Shown here one piece after another: positions 46,520 to 55,587 of a stretch of 64,000 nt of DNA. Position 1 is the stretch's first letter; every line of letters begins with the position of its first letter. The position numbers and the translations under genes are program-made. This stretch comes from DAOUJI01 sp965219565. GTDB lineage: Bacteria; Chloroflexota; Dehalococcoidia; Lucifugimonadales; JAGWBF01. The stretch is from NCBI GenBank assembly GCA_965219565.1, contig OZ244780.1, positions 1,240,001 through 1,304,000 on the forward strand. The letters are read 5' to 3'. The notes beneath the pieces are model-generated. The model made no database searches and was not told the origin of the DNA. It saw only the letters and a list, made by a program, of their open reading frames with translations.

Positions 46520-48007
46520 TTGAATAAGGTACGAGTCAGATACGCCCCCAGCCCCACCGGCGACCCCCACGTCGGCAATCTCCGCACGGCCCTGTTCAAC
46601 TGGCTGCTGGCCAGACGGCACGGCGGCGTTTTTGTGTTGAGAGTGGAAGACACCGACCAGGACCGTAAACAAGAAGACTCACTGGAAAAGATTCTCGAAT
46701 CTCTTAGGTGGTTGGGGTTGGACTGGGACGAGGGCCCCGAGGTTGGCGGCCCCTACGGCCCTTACTTTCAGTCTCAGCGCCTCGATTTGTACCAGACTGA
46801 GTCGGAGAGGCTGCTGGAGAGCGGATGCGCGTACCGGTGTTATTGCAGCGTGGAAGAGTTGGCCCGGCGACGCAAGGAGCAACAGCAGTCTGGGCTCAGG
46901 GGAGGCTACAACGGAGCGTGCAGAGAGCTGACCGACGCACAGAGGAAGTCGTATGAAGCTGACGGAGTAGCCTCGGTAGTACGCTTCGCAATGCCCCAGA
47001 ACGGCGATACGCATGTGAATGACCTCGTCAGGGGCCGCGTCTCGTGGAGCAACGACACCCAGGAAGACTTCGTAATCATCAAGTCGGACGGCTTTCCCAC
47101 GTACCACCTGGCCAGCGTCGTGGACGACCACGTCATGGACATCACCCACGTGATGCGCGCCGAGGAGTGGCTGCCCAGCGTTCCCAGACACGTCCGTCTG
47201 TACGAATCGCTGGGATACGAGCCGCCCCTGTTCGCCCACCTTCCCATGATTCACGGCCCGGACCATTCCAAGCTGTCCAAGCGTCACGGGGCCGCAGCAC
47301 TGTTGGAATACCGGGACATGGGCTATCTCCCCCTCGCCATGATTAACTTCATGGCCCTTCTTGGCTGGGCCCTGGACGACAAGACCGACCTGATGTCCAT
47401 GCAGACGCTGACGGAAAACTTCTCCATCGACCGAATCAATAAGTCGGCTGCCATATTCGACATGGAACGGCTCCAGTGGATGAACGGCCATTACATCCGG
47501 GAGATGGACGTTTCGGACCTGACCGACCGGATGGCGCCCTTCGTAGAGAAGGAATTGGGGCCGGTGGATATGGGACTCCTGTCCAGGGTGGCTCCACTGG
47601 TCCAGGAGAGGATTAAGACGTTGGACGAGGCCCCTTACAGAGTGGCCTACTTCTTCAGGGACGTGGAGTTCGAGGAGGGTGAGTTCGAACGGTCTCTGGG
47701 ATTTGAAGGAGTGGAGCATGCCCTGCAGAGCGCCGGCAAGCTGCTCGATTCGACGGACTCGTACACCGCCGCCACCTTGGAGACGGGGTTGCGGGGCCTG
47801 GGAGACGAACTGGGATTGTCGGGACGCAAGTTCTTTGGCGCCCTGAGAGCGGCGCTTACCGGACGAAAAGCCACACCTCCCCTGTTCGACACGATGGAGG
47901 TTCTAGGCCGGGACATCTGTGTCCGTCGCATAGACTCAGCTTTGGAGCTTTTGAAAAAGGCCAGGACTTCCGCTTCAGCCGGAGCCGCCAGCCCAACCGG
48001 CGAGTGA
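46520..48007 (+). CDS. gltX: Glutamyl-tRNA synthetase
   Basis: 495 residues, class I synthetase charging tRNA-Glu. HIGH-type motif is HVGN at 17-20 in APSPTGDPHVGNLRTAL, the KMSKS-type motif is KLSKR at 251-255, with RVEDTDQDR near 41-49 and the helical anticodon-binding domain from about 330. The TTG start at 46520 gives a normal N-terminus (MNKVRVRYAPSPTG). With glnS directly downstream, it is probably the discriminating form that charges only tRNA-Glu. Seven bases separate the two genes. Confidence 0.95.
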   Translation: MNKVRVRYAPSPTGDPHVGNLRTALFNWLLARRHGGVFVLRVEDTDQDRKQEDSLEKILESLRWLGLDWDEGPEVGGPYGPYFQSQRLDLYQTESERLLESGCAYRCYCSVEELARRRKEQQQSGLRGGYNGACRELTDAQRKSYEADGVASVVRFAMPQNGDTHVNDLVRGRVSWSNDTQEDFVIIKSDGFPTYHLASVVDDHVMDITHVMRAEEWLPSVPRHVRLYESLGYEPPLFAHLPMIHGPDHSKLSKRHGAAALLEYRDMGYLPLAMINFMALLGWALDDKTDLMSMQTLTENFSIDRINKSAAIFDMERLQWMNGHYIREMDVSDLTDRMAPFVEKELGPVDMGLLSRVAPLVQERIKTLDEAPYRVAYFFRDVEFEEGEFERSLGFEGVEHALQSAGKLLDSTDSYTAATLETGLRGLGDELGLSGRKFFGALRAALTGRKATPPLFDTMEVLGRDICVRRIDSALELLKKARTSASAGAASPTGE

Positions 48008-48014
48008 GCCTGCT

Positions 48015-49703
48015 ATGACCACCGACCACGCCGACTACTCTGACTTCATCCGGCACATGATAGCCGACGACCTGGAGTCTGGAGTCGACGATGGCAGGGT
48101 CGTCACCCGGTTCCCGCCGGAACCCAACGGCTACCTCCACATCGGCCACGCTAAGTCCATCTGCCTGAACTTCGGGATTGCCGAGGAAATTCCCGGCGCG
48201 CGGTGCAATCTCCGTTTCGACGACACTAACCCGACCAAAGAGGATGAGGAGTACACCGAGTCCATCCAGAAGGACGTGCGTTGGCTGGGGTTCGACTGGG
48301 GAGAGCGCGTGTACTACGCCTCCGACTATTTTGACCGGCTGCACGAGATGGCTGTCCTGCTCATCAAAGAAGGCAAAGCCTATGTGGACAGCCTGAGCCA
48401 GGACGAGATTCGAGAATACCGGGGCACCTTGACCGAGCCGGGAGTAGACAGCCCCCATCGCACCAGGCCCGTAGAGGAAAACCTGGACCTGTTCCACAGG
48501 ATGAGCCAAGGCGAGTTCAGCGAAGGCGCTCATGTCCTGAGGGCCAAGATAGACATGAGCTCACCGAACCTCAACATGAGGGACCCGGTGTTGTACCGGA
48601 TCTTGAAGGTCCCCCACGAACGGTGGGGTGACAAGTGGGTTGTGTACCCCATGTACGACTACGCCCATCCAGTGTCCGACGCCCTGGAACGTGTCACCCA
48701 TTCGCTGTGCACACTGGAGTTCGAGGATCACCGGCCCTTGTACGACTGGGTTGTCGAAAACCTGCCCCTGCCCAGCCGTCCTCGCCAGACGGAGTTCGCC
48801 CGCCTCAACCTTAGCTACACGATAATGAGTAAACGGCGGTTGCTGGAACTGGTGGAAGGGGGCCATGTTTCAGACTGGGACGACCCCCGCATGCCCACCA
48901 TTGCTGGCCTGCGCCGCCGAGGGTATACGCCTGAGGCCATCCGGGACTTTTGCCGCAAGGTCGGAGTGGCTAGGCGGGACAACGTGATTGACATCGCCCT
49001 GCTGGAACACTCGGTAAGGGAAGACCTGAACGCAAGAGCGCCTCGCCGCATGGCCGTGCTGCGCCCTCTGAAGCTGGTCATAGAGAACTATCCGGAGAAC
49101 CAGTTGGAAGAATTGGAGGCGGTGAACAACCCCGAAGACCCCTCCGCTGGGATGAGAAAGGCGCTCTTCTCCAGGACGGTCTACATCGAGCGGGACGACT
49201 TCATGATGGACCCGCCCAAAAACTTCTACAGGTTCGCGCCGGGCCGCGAGGTGCGTCTACAACACGCCTACCTGGTCACCTGCACCGGCGTGGTGACGGA
49301 CCCGGCCACGGGAGAGCCGACGGAGCTGCGGGGCGCCTACGACCCCGAGTCCAGAGGAGGCTCCAGCCCCGATGGGCGCAAGGTGCGAGGCACGTCCCAT
49401 TGGGTGTCGGCGGAACATTCGTTGGAGGCGGAAGTGCGCCTCTACGACCGCCTATTCATGGAGGCTGACCCTGGTCGGGATGGCAGGGACTTCAGGGAAG
49501 ACCTGAACCCTGCGTCGGTTGAGGTATTGTCCGGGTGCAGGCTGGAGGCGTCCCTAGGGGAGGCCCAGCCCGGGGACAGGTTCCAGTTCCTGCGGCAGGG
49601 CTACTTCTGCATGGACCCGGACTCCGCACCCGGCAAGCCGGTCTTCAACCGCACCGTAGCCCTCCGCGATTCATGGGCCAGGTCCCAGGGACGGGGCGGT
49701 TAG
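48015..49703 (+). CDS. glnS: Glutaminyl-tRNA synthetase
   Basis: 562 residues, class I synthetase. HIGH motif at 42-45 in PEPNGYLHIGHAKSICLNFG, the RFDDTNPTKE segment near 68, and KMSKS-type MSKRR in LNLSYTIMSKRRLLELV. The two beta-barrel anticodon domains occupy the C-terminal 200 residues (FSRTVYIERDDFM, LRGAYDPES and FNRTVALRDSW). Bacteria with GlnRS can charge tRNA-Gln directly. Its origin is eukaryotic by transfer according to general knowledge of the family. It lies in tandem with gltX. Confidence 0.96.
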   Translation: MTTDHADYSDFIRHMIADDLESGVDDGRVVTRFPPEPNGYLHIGHAKSICLNFGIAEEIPGARCNLRFDDTNPTKEDEEYTESIQKDVRWLGFDWGERVYYASDYFDRLHEMAVLLIKEGKAYVDSLSQDEIREYRGTLTEPGVDSPHRTRPVEENLDLFHRMSQGEFSEGAHVLRAKIDMSSPNLNMRDPVLYRILKVPHERWGDKWVVYPMYDYAHPVSDALERVTHSLCTLEFEDHRPLYDWVVENLPLPSRPRQTEFARLNLSYTIMSKRRLLELVEGGHVSDWDDPRMPTIAGLRRRGYTPEAIRDFCRKVGVARRDNVIDIALLEHSVREDLNARAPRRMAVLRPLKLVIENYPENQLEELEAVNNPEDPSAGMRKALFSRTVYIERDDFMMDPPKNFYRFAPGREVRLQHAYLVTCTGVVTDPATGEPTELRGAYDPESRGGSSPDGRKVRGTSHWVSAEHSLEAEVRLYDRLFMEADPGRDGRDFREDLNPASVEVLSGCRLEASLGEAQPGDRFQFLRQGYFCMDPDSAPGKPVFNRTVALRDSWARSQGRGG

Positions 49704-49801
49704 CGCCTCTCCGTTCGCAGTCCTTCGCCAGGCCTTCACAACTCCTCTTCACTTTCCAGGAGTCGTCGCTACACCCCTTTTCTTTGGATAAGCTTGATGT
49801 G

Positions 49802-49975
49802 ATGGTGCCTCCTAACCTAGACAAAACCCTGGACGGCGGGATTCGCGGATATGACGCCAACGGCAACGGGGCGATTGACAGGGACGAAGCCATTGTGGCT
49901 GCGGCGGACTACTTTAACGGAGTTATTGGCCGGGACGAGGTGATAGAGGTAATCAGACTCTATTTTTCCTCGTAG
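49802..49975 (+). CDS. Micro-ORF with dockerin/EF-hand-like sequence
   Basis: 57 residues from the ATG at 49802; GTG 49799 and an open frame further upstream are alternatives, and no good ribosome site is seen. YDANGNGAIDRDEA is an EF-hand/dockerin-type calcium loop (Asp at 1, Asn at 3 and 5, Asp/Glu at the end), followed by a degenerate second unit (YFNGVIGRDEVIEVIRLYFSS). I know such tails at the C-termini of secreted proteins of Chloroflexota. Standing alone without signal peptide, it is either a small protein or the leftover tail of a lost gene. Confidence 0.45.
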   Translation: MVPPNLDKTLDGGIRGYDANGNGAIDRDEAIVAAADYFNGVIGRDEVIEVIRLYFSS

Positions 49976-50030
49976 GGTTTGTGCAGCGTCCTTCCTCGCC
50001 GCGCCGTGTTCTTGAACACAGCACCTTGGA

Positions 50031-50072
50031 CCCCCTCATCCCAACCTTCTCCCGCCAGTGGAGAAGGGAGGT
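50031..50072 (+). repeat. Dispersed interrupted palindrome, copy 4 (diverged)
   Basis: CCCCCTCATCCCAACCTTCT, then CCCGCCAGTGGAGAAGGGAGG. The CCTTCTCC and GGAGAAGG arms pair. It lies in the 220-base gap before nuoA, which otherwise holds only the nuo promoter. Confidence 0.65.
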
Positions 50073-50122
50073 TGACCCCCATGCGGACATACAAGACAGG
50101 CGATTTGGGCGTCCGGTTTTGC

Positions 50123-50151
50123 TTGCGCTCACATATGGCCTGTGGTAACAT
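50123..50151 (+). promoter_or_regulatory. Predicted promoter of the nuo operon
   Basis: TTGCGC at 50123-50128, 17-base spacer ending TGG, TAACAT at 50146-50151 (extended -10 form). The leader to the nuoA ATG would be about 40 bases. Confidence 0.5.
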
Positions 50152-50195
50152 CCCATCGGATTTCTGCCCACCCTCAATATTCTCACTATTCGACG

Positions 50196-50579
50196 ATGCT
50201 CGACGATTATTTCAGGCAGTACGGGCTGGTTTTCATACTGGCTGTGGTTGCCTTCATCGTCCCCGCCAGCATGTTGCTGGCCTCCTCGTTATTCGCCCGC
50301 CTCCGTCTCCGCCCGCAGAAACCCGACCCCGTCAAGCTGGACGTGTACGAGTGCGGGATGCAGACCATCGGGGGCCGCTGGGGGCAGTTCAACTTTCGTT
50401 ACTACATGTATGCCCTGCTCTTCGTCATATTCGACGTGGAGGTTATCTTCATCTTCCCCTGGGCGGTGAAGTTCAACAAGCTGGGAGTGTTCGCCCTGGC
50501 GGAGATGGGCGTCTTTATCTTGATACTGTTAGTCGGATGGGTCTACGCATGGCGCAAGCAAGACTTGGAGTGGAGGTAG
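50196..50579 (+). CDS. nuoA: NADH-quinone oxidoreductase subunit A
   Basis: 127 residues from the ATG at 50196; an in-frame GTG at 50142 falls within the predicted promoter. Three membrane helices: near 10-32, 70-90 and 97-118. KLDVYECGMQTIG is the conserved loop 1 and FNFRYYMYALLFVIFDVEVIFIFPWA the acidic second helix of NuoA/ND3. Part of the proton-pumping membrane arm at the quinone site. First gene of an eleven-subunit nuo operon that lacks E, F and G. Confidence 0.95.
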   Translation: MLDDYFRQYGLVFILAVVAFIVPASMLLASSLFARLRLRPQKPDPVKLDVYECGMQTIGGRWGQFNFRYYMYALLFVIFDVEVIFIFPWAVKFNKLGVFALAEMGVFILILLVGWVYAWRKQDLEWR

Positions 50580-50582
50580 GGA

Positions 50583-51206
50583 ATGAGCACTCCGACCATA
50601 GGAGAAGGCGACGGCCCTCTCTACACCCGCACAGGCCCCTTAGACCTGGACGAGGGCAGGACCGTCGAGAACATGCGGCGGACTCACCTGGACCCCTACC
50701 CGGACCCCCTCATCAACGTGCCCGATGACCTCGACCGCAACGTCATGATCACCTCGGTGGACGCTCTGCTCAACTGGGGCCGCAAGTCGGCGTTGTGGCC
50801 GGTGGCCTTCGGCTTGGCCTGCTGCGCCTTCGAGATGATGGCCACGGCGATGGGCAGGTTCGACATAGCCCGGTTCGGCATGGAAGTGTTCAGGGCGACG
50901 CCCCGCCAAGCCGACTTGATGATCGTCGCCGGCACCGTTACCTGGAAGATGGCCCCTGCCATACGTCGCATCTACGACCAGATGGGCGAGCCCAAGTGGG
51001 TTATATCGATGGGCGTCTGCGCCACCAGCGGCGGTCCCTACTACTCCAACTACAGCGTGGTGCCGGGAGTCAACCACATAATTCCCGTGGACGTCTACGT
51101 GCCGGGGTGTCCTCCCAGGCCTGACGCCTTGTTGTACGGCATAATGCAGCTCCACGAGAAGATCAAGCGGTACAGCATCAAGGGACAGCCCGCGGGGGAC
51201 CGATGA
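50583..51206 (+). CDS. nuoB: NADH-quinone oxidoreductase subunit B
   Basis: 207 residues; carries the terminal 4Fe-4S cluster N2 that reduces quinone. Ligands are the tandem Cys80-Cys81 in LACCAFEMM, Cys146 in GVCATSGG and Cys176 in VPGCPPRPDALL. The first 50 residues are an extension with many acidic residues before the conserved core. It starts 3 bases after nuoA, and its stop overlaps the nuoC ATG (ATGA). Confidence 0.96.
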   Translation: MSTPTIGEGDGPLYTRTGPLDLDEGRTVENMRRTHLDPYPDPLINVPDDLDRNVMITSVDALLNWGRKSALWPVAFGLACCAFEMMATAMGRFDIARFGMEVFRATPRQADLMIVAGTVTWKMAPAIRRIYDQMGEPKWVISMGVCATSGGPYYSNYSVVPGVNHIIPVDVYVPGCPPRPDALLYGIMQLHEKIKRYSIKGQPAGDR

Positions 51207-51658
51207 CCGAACACGTCATAGGCAGCGAGTTGGCCCAACGTCTAACGGACAGACTGCCCGGAACAGTTGTGGAAGTGGGCGACACGGCGGTGTGGGTGGA
51301 GCCGGAGCGCATCGTCGACGTCATGAAGTTCCTCAAGGAAGAACCGGGCCTGGAGTTCAATTTCCTGAACGCCATTACGGCTGTCGACTACGTCGACCAC
51401 TTCGAAATGCTGTACCACATCACGTCTCTGACCCATAACCGGAGCGCCGTGGTCAAGGCCAGGGTATACGGGCGCGATGAGCCGTCCATTCCGTCTGTCT
51501 ATGACATTTGGCAGGGTGCGGACTACCAGGAACGGGAGATTTGGGACCTGATGGGAATCCGGTTCCCTGGGCACCCCAACCACAAACGTATAATGCTCTG
51601 GGAAGGGTTCCCCGGGCACCCGTTGCGCAAGGACTTTCAGGACGTGGTGGAGTATTAG
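51203..51658 (+). CDS. nuoC: NADH-quinone oxidoreductase subunit C
   Basis: 151 residues, the 30-kDa subunit of the peripheral arm. LEFNFLNAITAVDYVDHFEMLYHI is the family strand-helix, and YQEREIWDLMGIRFPGHPN with WEGFPGHPLRKDF is its signature C-terminus. It is separate from nuoD, unlike the fused CD gene of E. coli. Coupled to nuoB by a 4-base overlap. Confidence 0.95.
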   Translation: MTEHVIGSELAQRLTDRLPGTVVEVGDTAVWVEPERIVDVMKFLKEEPGLEFNFLNAITAVDYVDHFEMLYHITSLTHNRSAVVKARVYGRDEPSIPSVYDIWQGADYQEREIWDLMGIRFPGHPNHKRIMLWEGFPGHPLRKDFQDVVEY

Positions 51659-51662
51659 CGGC

Positions 51663-52769
51663 ATGACCATAAGGACTGAGCCGGTAACCGTCAACATAGG
51701 CCCGCAACACCCCTCGACCCACGGGGTCTTTCGCCTGCGCGTCACCTTCGACGGCGAGGTGATATTGGACGTGGAACCCGTGTTCGGGTATCTACACAGG
51801 GGGTCGGAAAAGCTGGCCGAGGAGCGGAACTACGTTCAGGTGGTGACCCTTACGGACCGCCTCGATTACGTGGCGTCCATGACCAACAACCAGGCCTACT
51901 GCATCGCCGTTGAGAAACTCATGGACATAGAAGTCCCGGAACGGGGCCAATACCTCAGGGTGATGGCAGCCGAGCTCCAGCGAATCGCCAGCCACCTGGT
52001 CGCGACGGGGTTCTTCCTGCAAGACCTGGGCGCATTGGGGACCCCTCTGATGTACTGTTTCCGCGAGCGGGAACGCATCCTGGACCTGTTCGAGATGCTT
52101 TGCGGGGCGCGCATCACCGTAAGCTTCATGCGACCGGGCGGGGTGTTCGCCGACGCCCCGGAGGACTTCTGGCCGGCGCTCAACAATTTTCTGGCCGAGA
52201 TGCCAGGGTATATCTCGGAGCTGGAACAGCTTCTCATCGAGAACGAGATCATCCTAATCAGGACACGGGGAGTCGGCACTCTAAGCCTGGACCACGTCAT
52301 CAACTGCTCGGCCAGCGGACCAGTGATGCGGGGCAGCGGCCTCGCCTGGGACTGGCGCAAGGCCGAACCCTATGACGTATACGACAGGATGGACTTTGAC
52401 GTTCCCGTGGGTGAGAACGGCGACAACCTGGACCGCTTCTGGGTGCGGATGCAGGAGATGCGCCAAAGCCTGCGCATCGTCGACCAGTGTGTCGAGCAGA
52501 TACAGCCCGGCCCAGTGAGAACCCAACTCCCACTGGTGCTCAGGGCGCCGGAAGGCGTCGAGGCTTATGGTCGGGTGGAATGTCCCAAGGGAGAGTTGGG
52601 GTTCTACCTGGTGAGCGACGGAGGAATCGCCCCATACAGGTGCAAGATACGCTCACCTTCCCTCCTCAACCTCACCGTGATCCAGGAACTGCTGGTGGGG
52701 TGGAAGCTGGCGGACATGATCGTTTCCCTGGGCAGCATCGACATCAACATGGGTGAAGTCGATCGATGA
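51663..52769 (+). CDS. nuoD: NADH-quinone oxidoreductase subunit D
   Basis: 368 residues, 49-kDa subunit lining the quinone pocket with NuoB. NIGPQHPSTHGVFRLRVTFDGE gives the His loop, GYLHRGSEKLAEERNYVQ and DRLDYVASMTNNQAY the pocket helices, and GELGFYLVSDGG with the C-terminal LGSIDINMGEVDR the end. A little shorter than in E. coli-type complexes but complete. Related to the large subunit of NiFe hydrogenases, though lacking the Cys ligands. Its stop overlaps nuoH. Confidence 0.96.
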   Translation: MTIRTEPVTVNIGPQHPSTHGVFRLRVTFDGEVILDVEPVFGYLHRGSEKLAEERNYVQVVTLTDRLDYVASMTNNQAYCIAVEKLMDIEVPERGQYLRVMAAELQRIASHLVATGFFLQDLGALGTPLMYCFRERERILDLFEMLCGARITVSFMRPGGVFADAPEDFWPALNNFLAEMPGYISELEQLLIENEIILIRTRGVGTLSLDHVINCSASGPVMRGSGLAWDWRKAEPYDVYDRMDFDVPVGENGDNLDRFWVRMQEMRQSLRIVDQCVEQIQPGPVRTQLPLVLRAPEGVEAYGRVECPKGELGFYLVSDGGIAPYRCKIRSPSLLNLTVIQELLVGWKLADMIVSLGSIDINMGEVDR

Positions 52770-54049
52770 ACTGCCAGATAGAGCCCGGAAGCATCCTCTA
52801 TGACAGCGTCCTCTTCCGGCTGATATACAACGGTTTCGGAGAGTTCTTTCCGTCCTACCTGTGCGCCCTGGACTACTTTCTGTCCGGCTTCATCATCATC
52901 CTGATTCTGGTGAACGGAGTCCTTCTCGGCGCCGCGGTGCTGGTGTGGGGCGAAAGACGCCTCATGGGGCGGGTCCAAAACCGCCGGGGTCCCAACCGGT
53001 GGGGGCCGTTCGGACTGCTCCAGCCCATAGCGGACCTGCTGAAGCTTCTCACGAAAGAGGACCTGATTCCGGCCACGGCCGACAGGCTCGCCTTCACCGC
53101 GGTTCCGATACTGATGGTGTTCCCGATGCTGCTGTCCCTGGCCGTAATTCCCATCGCATGGAAGACGTCCCTGGCGGACCTGAACGTGGGTGTGCTCTAT
53201 GTGCTGGCCATCGGCTCGCTGACCACTCTTGGCATTTTCACTGGGGGATGGGCTTCCGGCAACCGCTACGCCATGTTTGGCGCCATGCGGGGAGTGGCCA
53301 TGCTCATTAGCTACGAGGTTCCCGTGGTGCTTTCGCTGGTGGCCATCGTGCTGCTGTCCGGGTCTATGGCCATGTCCGACATCGTATCGGCCCAGAGCAT
53401 CCCGTTCATGGTGGTGCAGCCACTGGGACTGATGGTGTTTGTAATCGGGATTTCTGCAGAGTTGAACCGGAGCCCCTTCGACATCGTGGAGGCGGAGTCC
53501 GAGCTGATAGCCGGGTTCCACACCGAATACAGCGGCATCAAGTTCATGCTGATCCAGACGGCCGAATTCGGCGGAGTGCTGGTCGCCTCGGCGATAATGG
53601 CCACCATATTCCTCGGTGGTTGGTCGGGGCCCTTCTTCTCCGAGCAGCTGGGAGCGGTCTGGTTCCTCCTCAAGATGGTCTTCTTTGTGCTGATGTTTGA
53701 ATGGGTGAGGTTTACCCTGCCCAGGCTGCGCATCGACCAGATCATGTCGTTGGCGTGGAAGTTCCTCTTCCCGCTGGCCCTCCTCAACATAGCCATACTC
53801 ACGGTGGAGGTATACTTCCTCCAAGCGTGGGAGCATGCTCCCAGCCAGGGCGAGCTGACGCGGGGCGAACTGGGAATAATGACTGGGATCAACATGGTCA
53901 TCGCGGTGGTCGCCGTTTACGGCTTTGGACGTTCCGTACGCCAGAAGATTGCTCCTCCGGTGCGCACCGCCAGGGTCGTGCCGCCGCGGGCGTCTCTGGA
54001 AAGGGAAAGCCGGGGCGCCGCATATTCGTCCGCAGGGGAGGCCGATTAG
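52766..54049 (+). CDS. nuoH: NADH-quinone oxidoreductase subunit H
   Basis: 427 residues with about eight membrane helices; joins the peripheral arm to the membrane arm. WGERRLMGRVQNRRGPNRWGPFGLLQPIAD is the first conserved loop, and AELNRSPFDIVEAESELIAGFHTEYSG the acidic loop at the quinone site. Longer than typical NuoH because of an extended N-terminus and a basic C-terminal tail of about 40 residues (KIAPPVRTARVVPPRASLER). One base separates it from nuoI. Confidence 0.95.
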   Translation: MNCQIEPGSILYDSVLFRLIYNGFGEFFPSYLCALDYFLSGFIIILILVNGVLLGAAVLVWGERRLMGRVQNRRGPNRWGPFGLLQPIADLLKLLTKEDLIPATADRLAFTAVPILMVFPMLLSLAVIPIAWKTSLADLNVGVLYVLAIGSLTTLGIFTGGWASGNRYAMFGAMRGVAMLISYEVPVVLSLVAIVLLSGSMAMSDIVSAQSIPFMVVQPLGLMVFVIGISAELNRSPFDIVEAESELIAGFHTEYSGIKFMLIQTAEFGGVLVASAIMATIFLGGWSGPFFSEQLGAVWFLLKMVFFVLMFEWVRFTLPRLRIDQIMSLAWKFLFPLALLNIAILTVEVYFLQAWEHAPSQGELTRGELGIMTGINMVIAVVAVYGFGRSVRQKIAPPVRTARVVPPRASLERESRGAAYSSAGEAD

Positions 54050-54050
54050 A

Positions 54051-54644
54051 ATGTACGGTTTCGGTATAGCCAAGGGTTTGGCCGTGGTCTTCAAGAACCT
54101 GTTTCGGAAACCAACCACCGTCCAGTACCCCGAAGAGAGGGTCAAGCAGCATCCTCGGTTTAGGGGTGAGGAGTTCTCCTGGTACGAAGAGCGGTGTACA
54201 GGGTGCGCCTCATGCGCGAAATACTGTCCACTGGGGATAATCCGCATCGTCACCAACCCGTCGAAGTCGGCCATGCAGGAAGGGGACAAATACTCGCTGG
54301 AAGTCTTCGACATTGACATAGGCCGGTGCATGTTCTGCGGACTGTGCGTCGAGGCCTGCCCCTACGACGCACTTTTCATGGGAAGCGGTTTCGAGCGGGG
54401 CAGATATCAGCGGAGTGACCTGGTGATTAACATCGACGAACTCCACCACGCGGAAAAGAGACCCAGCGCCTGGTTTAGACCTCAGCTTGAGGAGCAGCAG
54501 TACGATCCCCACGAAGGCCAAGCCAAGGACTGGAGGGAAGTCGGGCGGGAGCAGTGGAAGTGGCACGAGTTCCAAAAAGCGGGCGCCCAGTTTGAATCGG
54601 AAGCCTCCGACGACCAATCTTCGTCTCGGGAGGATGTAGGCTAG
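54051..54644 (+). CDS. nuoI: NADH-quinone oxidoreductase subunit I
   Basis: 197 residues from the ATG at 54051. Two 4Fe-4S ferredoxin motifs: C49, C52, C55, C59 (CTGCASCAKYCP) and C93, C96, C99, C103 (CMFCGLCVEACP), holding clusters N6a and N6b. An acidic C-terminal tail of about 60 residues with several Trp follows, longer than usual. Without nuoEFG, electrons must enter at this subunit or through another partner. The nuoJ ATG abuts its stop. Confidence 0.95.
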   Translation: MYGFGIAKGLAVVFKNLFRKPTTVQYPEERVKQHPRFRGEEFSWYEERCTGCASCAKYCPLGIIRIVTNPSKSAMQEGDKYSLEVFDIDIGRCMFCGLCVEACPYDALFMGSGFERGRYQRSDLVINIDELHHAEKRPSAWFRPQLEEQQYDPHEGQAKDWREVGREQWKWHEFQKAGAQFESEASDDQSSSREDVG

Positions 54645-55223
54645 ATGGTCTTCCAGGAGGCTATGTTCTGGCTCCTGGCGGTTGCCACGGTTGTCGGCGC
54701 CTTGGGCGTAGTCCTCTTGAAAGACGTGTTCAGGGCGGCGTTGCTGCTTGTGCTGGTCTTCATTGGAGTCGCCGGCTCGTTCGTATTGATGAACGCCGAG
54801 TTCCTGGCCGTAGTGCAGGTGCTGATTTACGGCGGCGCCGTGGCCATACTCATCATTTTCGCCATCATGCTCACGAGGGAAGTCCAACAGGGAAACCTTC
54901 CCAACCGGCTTCAGATCGGCGCCGTAGCTTTGCCGGCCCTGCTGTTGGCCGCCCTGGTTTTTGCGGTGCTGGACACCGACTGGAACCTGCTTAACGACAG
55001 CCCTCCTGACGTGGTGGAGCAGGCGGAGATGGTCCAGACGAACACTGTGGCAGGGCTTCCAGACGAGGCCCGGGAAGCCGTCGGGCCATCGGCTGACCGG
55101 TCGGGCATCGGCGAGTTGTTGATAAACGACTTCGTGCTGCCCTTCGAGGTGGCGTCGGCGCTGCTTCTGGCGGCAATAGTCGGGGCCCTGGCCCTGGTGC
55201 GAGAGAGGAACAGTGGGACTTAG
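54645..55223 (+). CDS. nuoJ: NADH-quinone oxidoreductase subunit J
   Basis: 192 residues, five membrane helices. FVLMNAEFLAVVQVLIYGGAVAILIIFAIML is the conserved TM3 region with its pi-bulge that helps couple redox to proton movement; VASALLLAAIVGALALVRER is the last helix. An outer loop of about 50 polar residues (near 110-165) separates helices 4 and 5, longer than in E. coli. The end overlaps nuoK by 11 bases. Confidence 0.93.
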   Translation: MVFQEAMFWLLAVATVVGALGVVLLKDVFRAALLLVLVFIGVAGSFVLMNAEFLAVVQVLIYGGAVAILIIFAIMLTREVQQGNLPNRLQIGAVALPALLLAALVFAVLDTDWNLLNDSPPDVVEQAEMVQTNTVAGLPDEAREAVGPSADRSGIGELLINDFVLPFEVASALLLAAIVGALALVRERNSGT

Positions 55224-55548
55224 CCTGGAGCATTTCCTTATCCTCTCGGCGGTGTTGTTCGCCATCGGCTTCTACGGTGTAATGGCCCGGCGGAACGCCA
55301 TCACCGTGCTGATGTCGCTGGAGTTGATGTTCAACGCCGTCAACATAGCGTTGGTGGCCTTCGCCAAGTACACCCTGCCTGTGGGGTTCGATGAGCAAAT
55401 AGGCAGGCTTCTCACCGGCCAGATATTCGCCATTTTCATCATCACGGTGGCCGCGGCTGAGGTGGGCCTGGGTCTGGGCATCGTGATAGCCCTGTACCGT
55501 AACCGGGAGACGGTGGACCTGAGCGAAGTGAATCTGTTGAAGAGGTAG
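55213..55548 (+). CDS. nuoK: NADH-quinone oxidoreductase subunit K
   Basis: 111 residues, three membrane helices. LMSLELMFNAVNIALVAF contains the key Glu in TM2, and IIITVAAAEVGLGLGIVIALYR-like sequence in the third helix has the second Glu. Antiporter-related MrpC homologue. GTG start inside the end of nuoJ. The operon then has a 39-base gap before the small DUF2007 gene. Confidence 0.94.
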   Translation: MGLSLEHFLILSAVLFAIGFYGVMARRNAITVLMSLELMFNAVNIALVAFAKYTLPVGFDEQIGRLLTGQIFAIFIITVAAAEVGLGLGIVIALYRNRETVDLSEVNLLKR

Positions 55549-55587
55549 TGAAGCCCTCTCAGCTCCGGCATTGAGAGGGGGAAAGCC

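Noticed and set aside
52604..54331. 575-codon open frame on the minus strand opposite nuoD-nuoH-nuoI
   Set aside because: Its translation is low-complexity and rich in His, Arg and Gln, while the plus strand encodes clear complex I subunits. It is a shadow of GC-rich codon bias.
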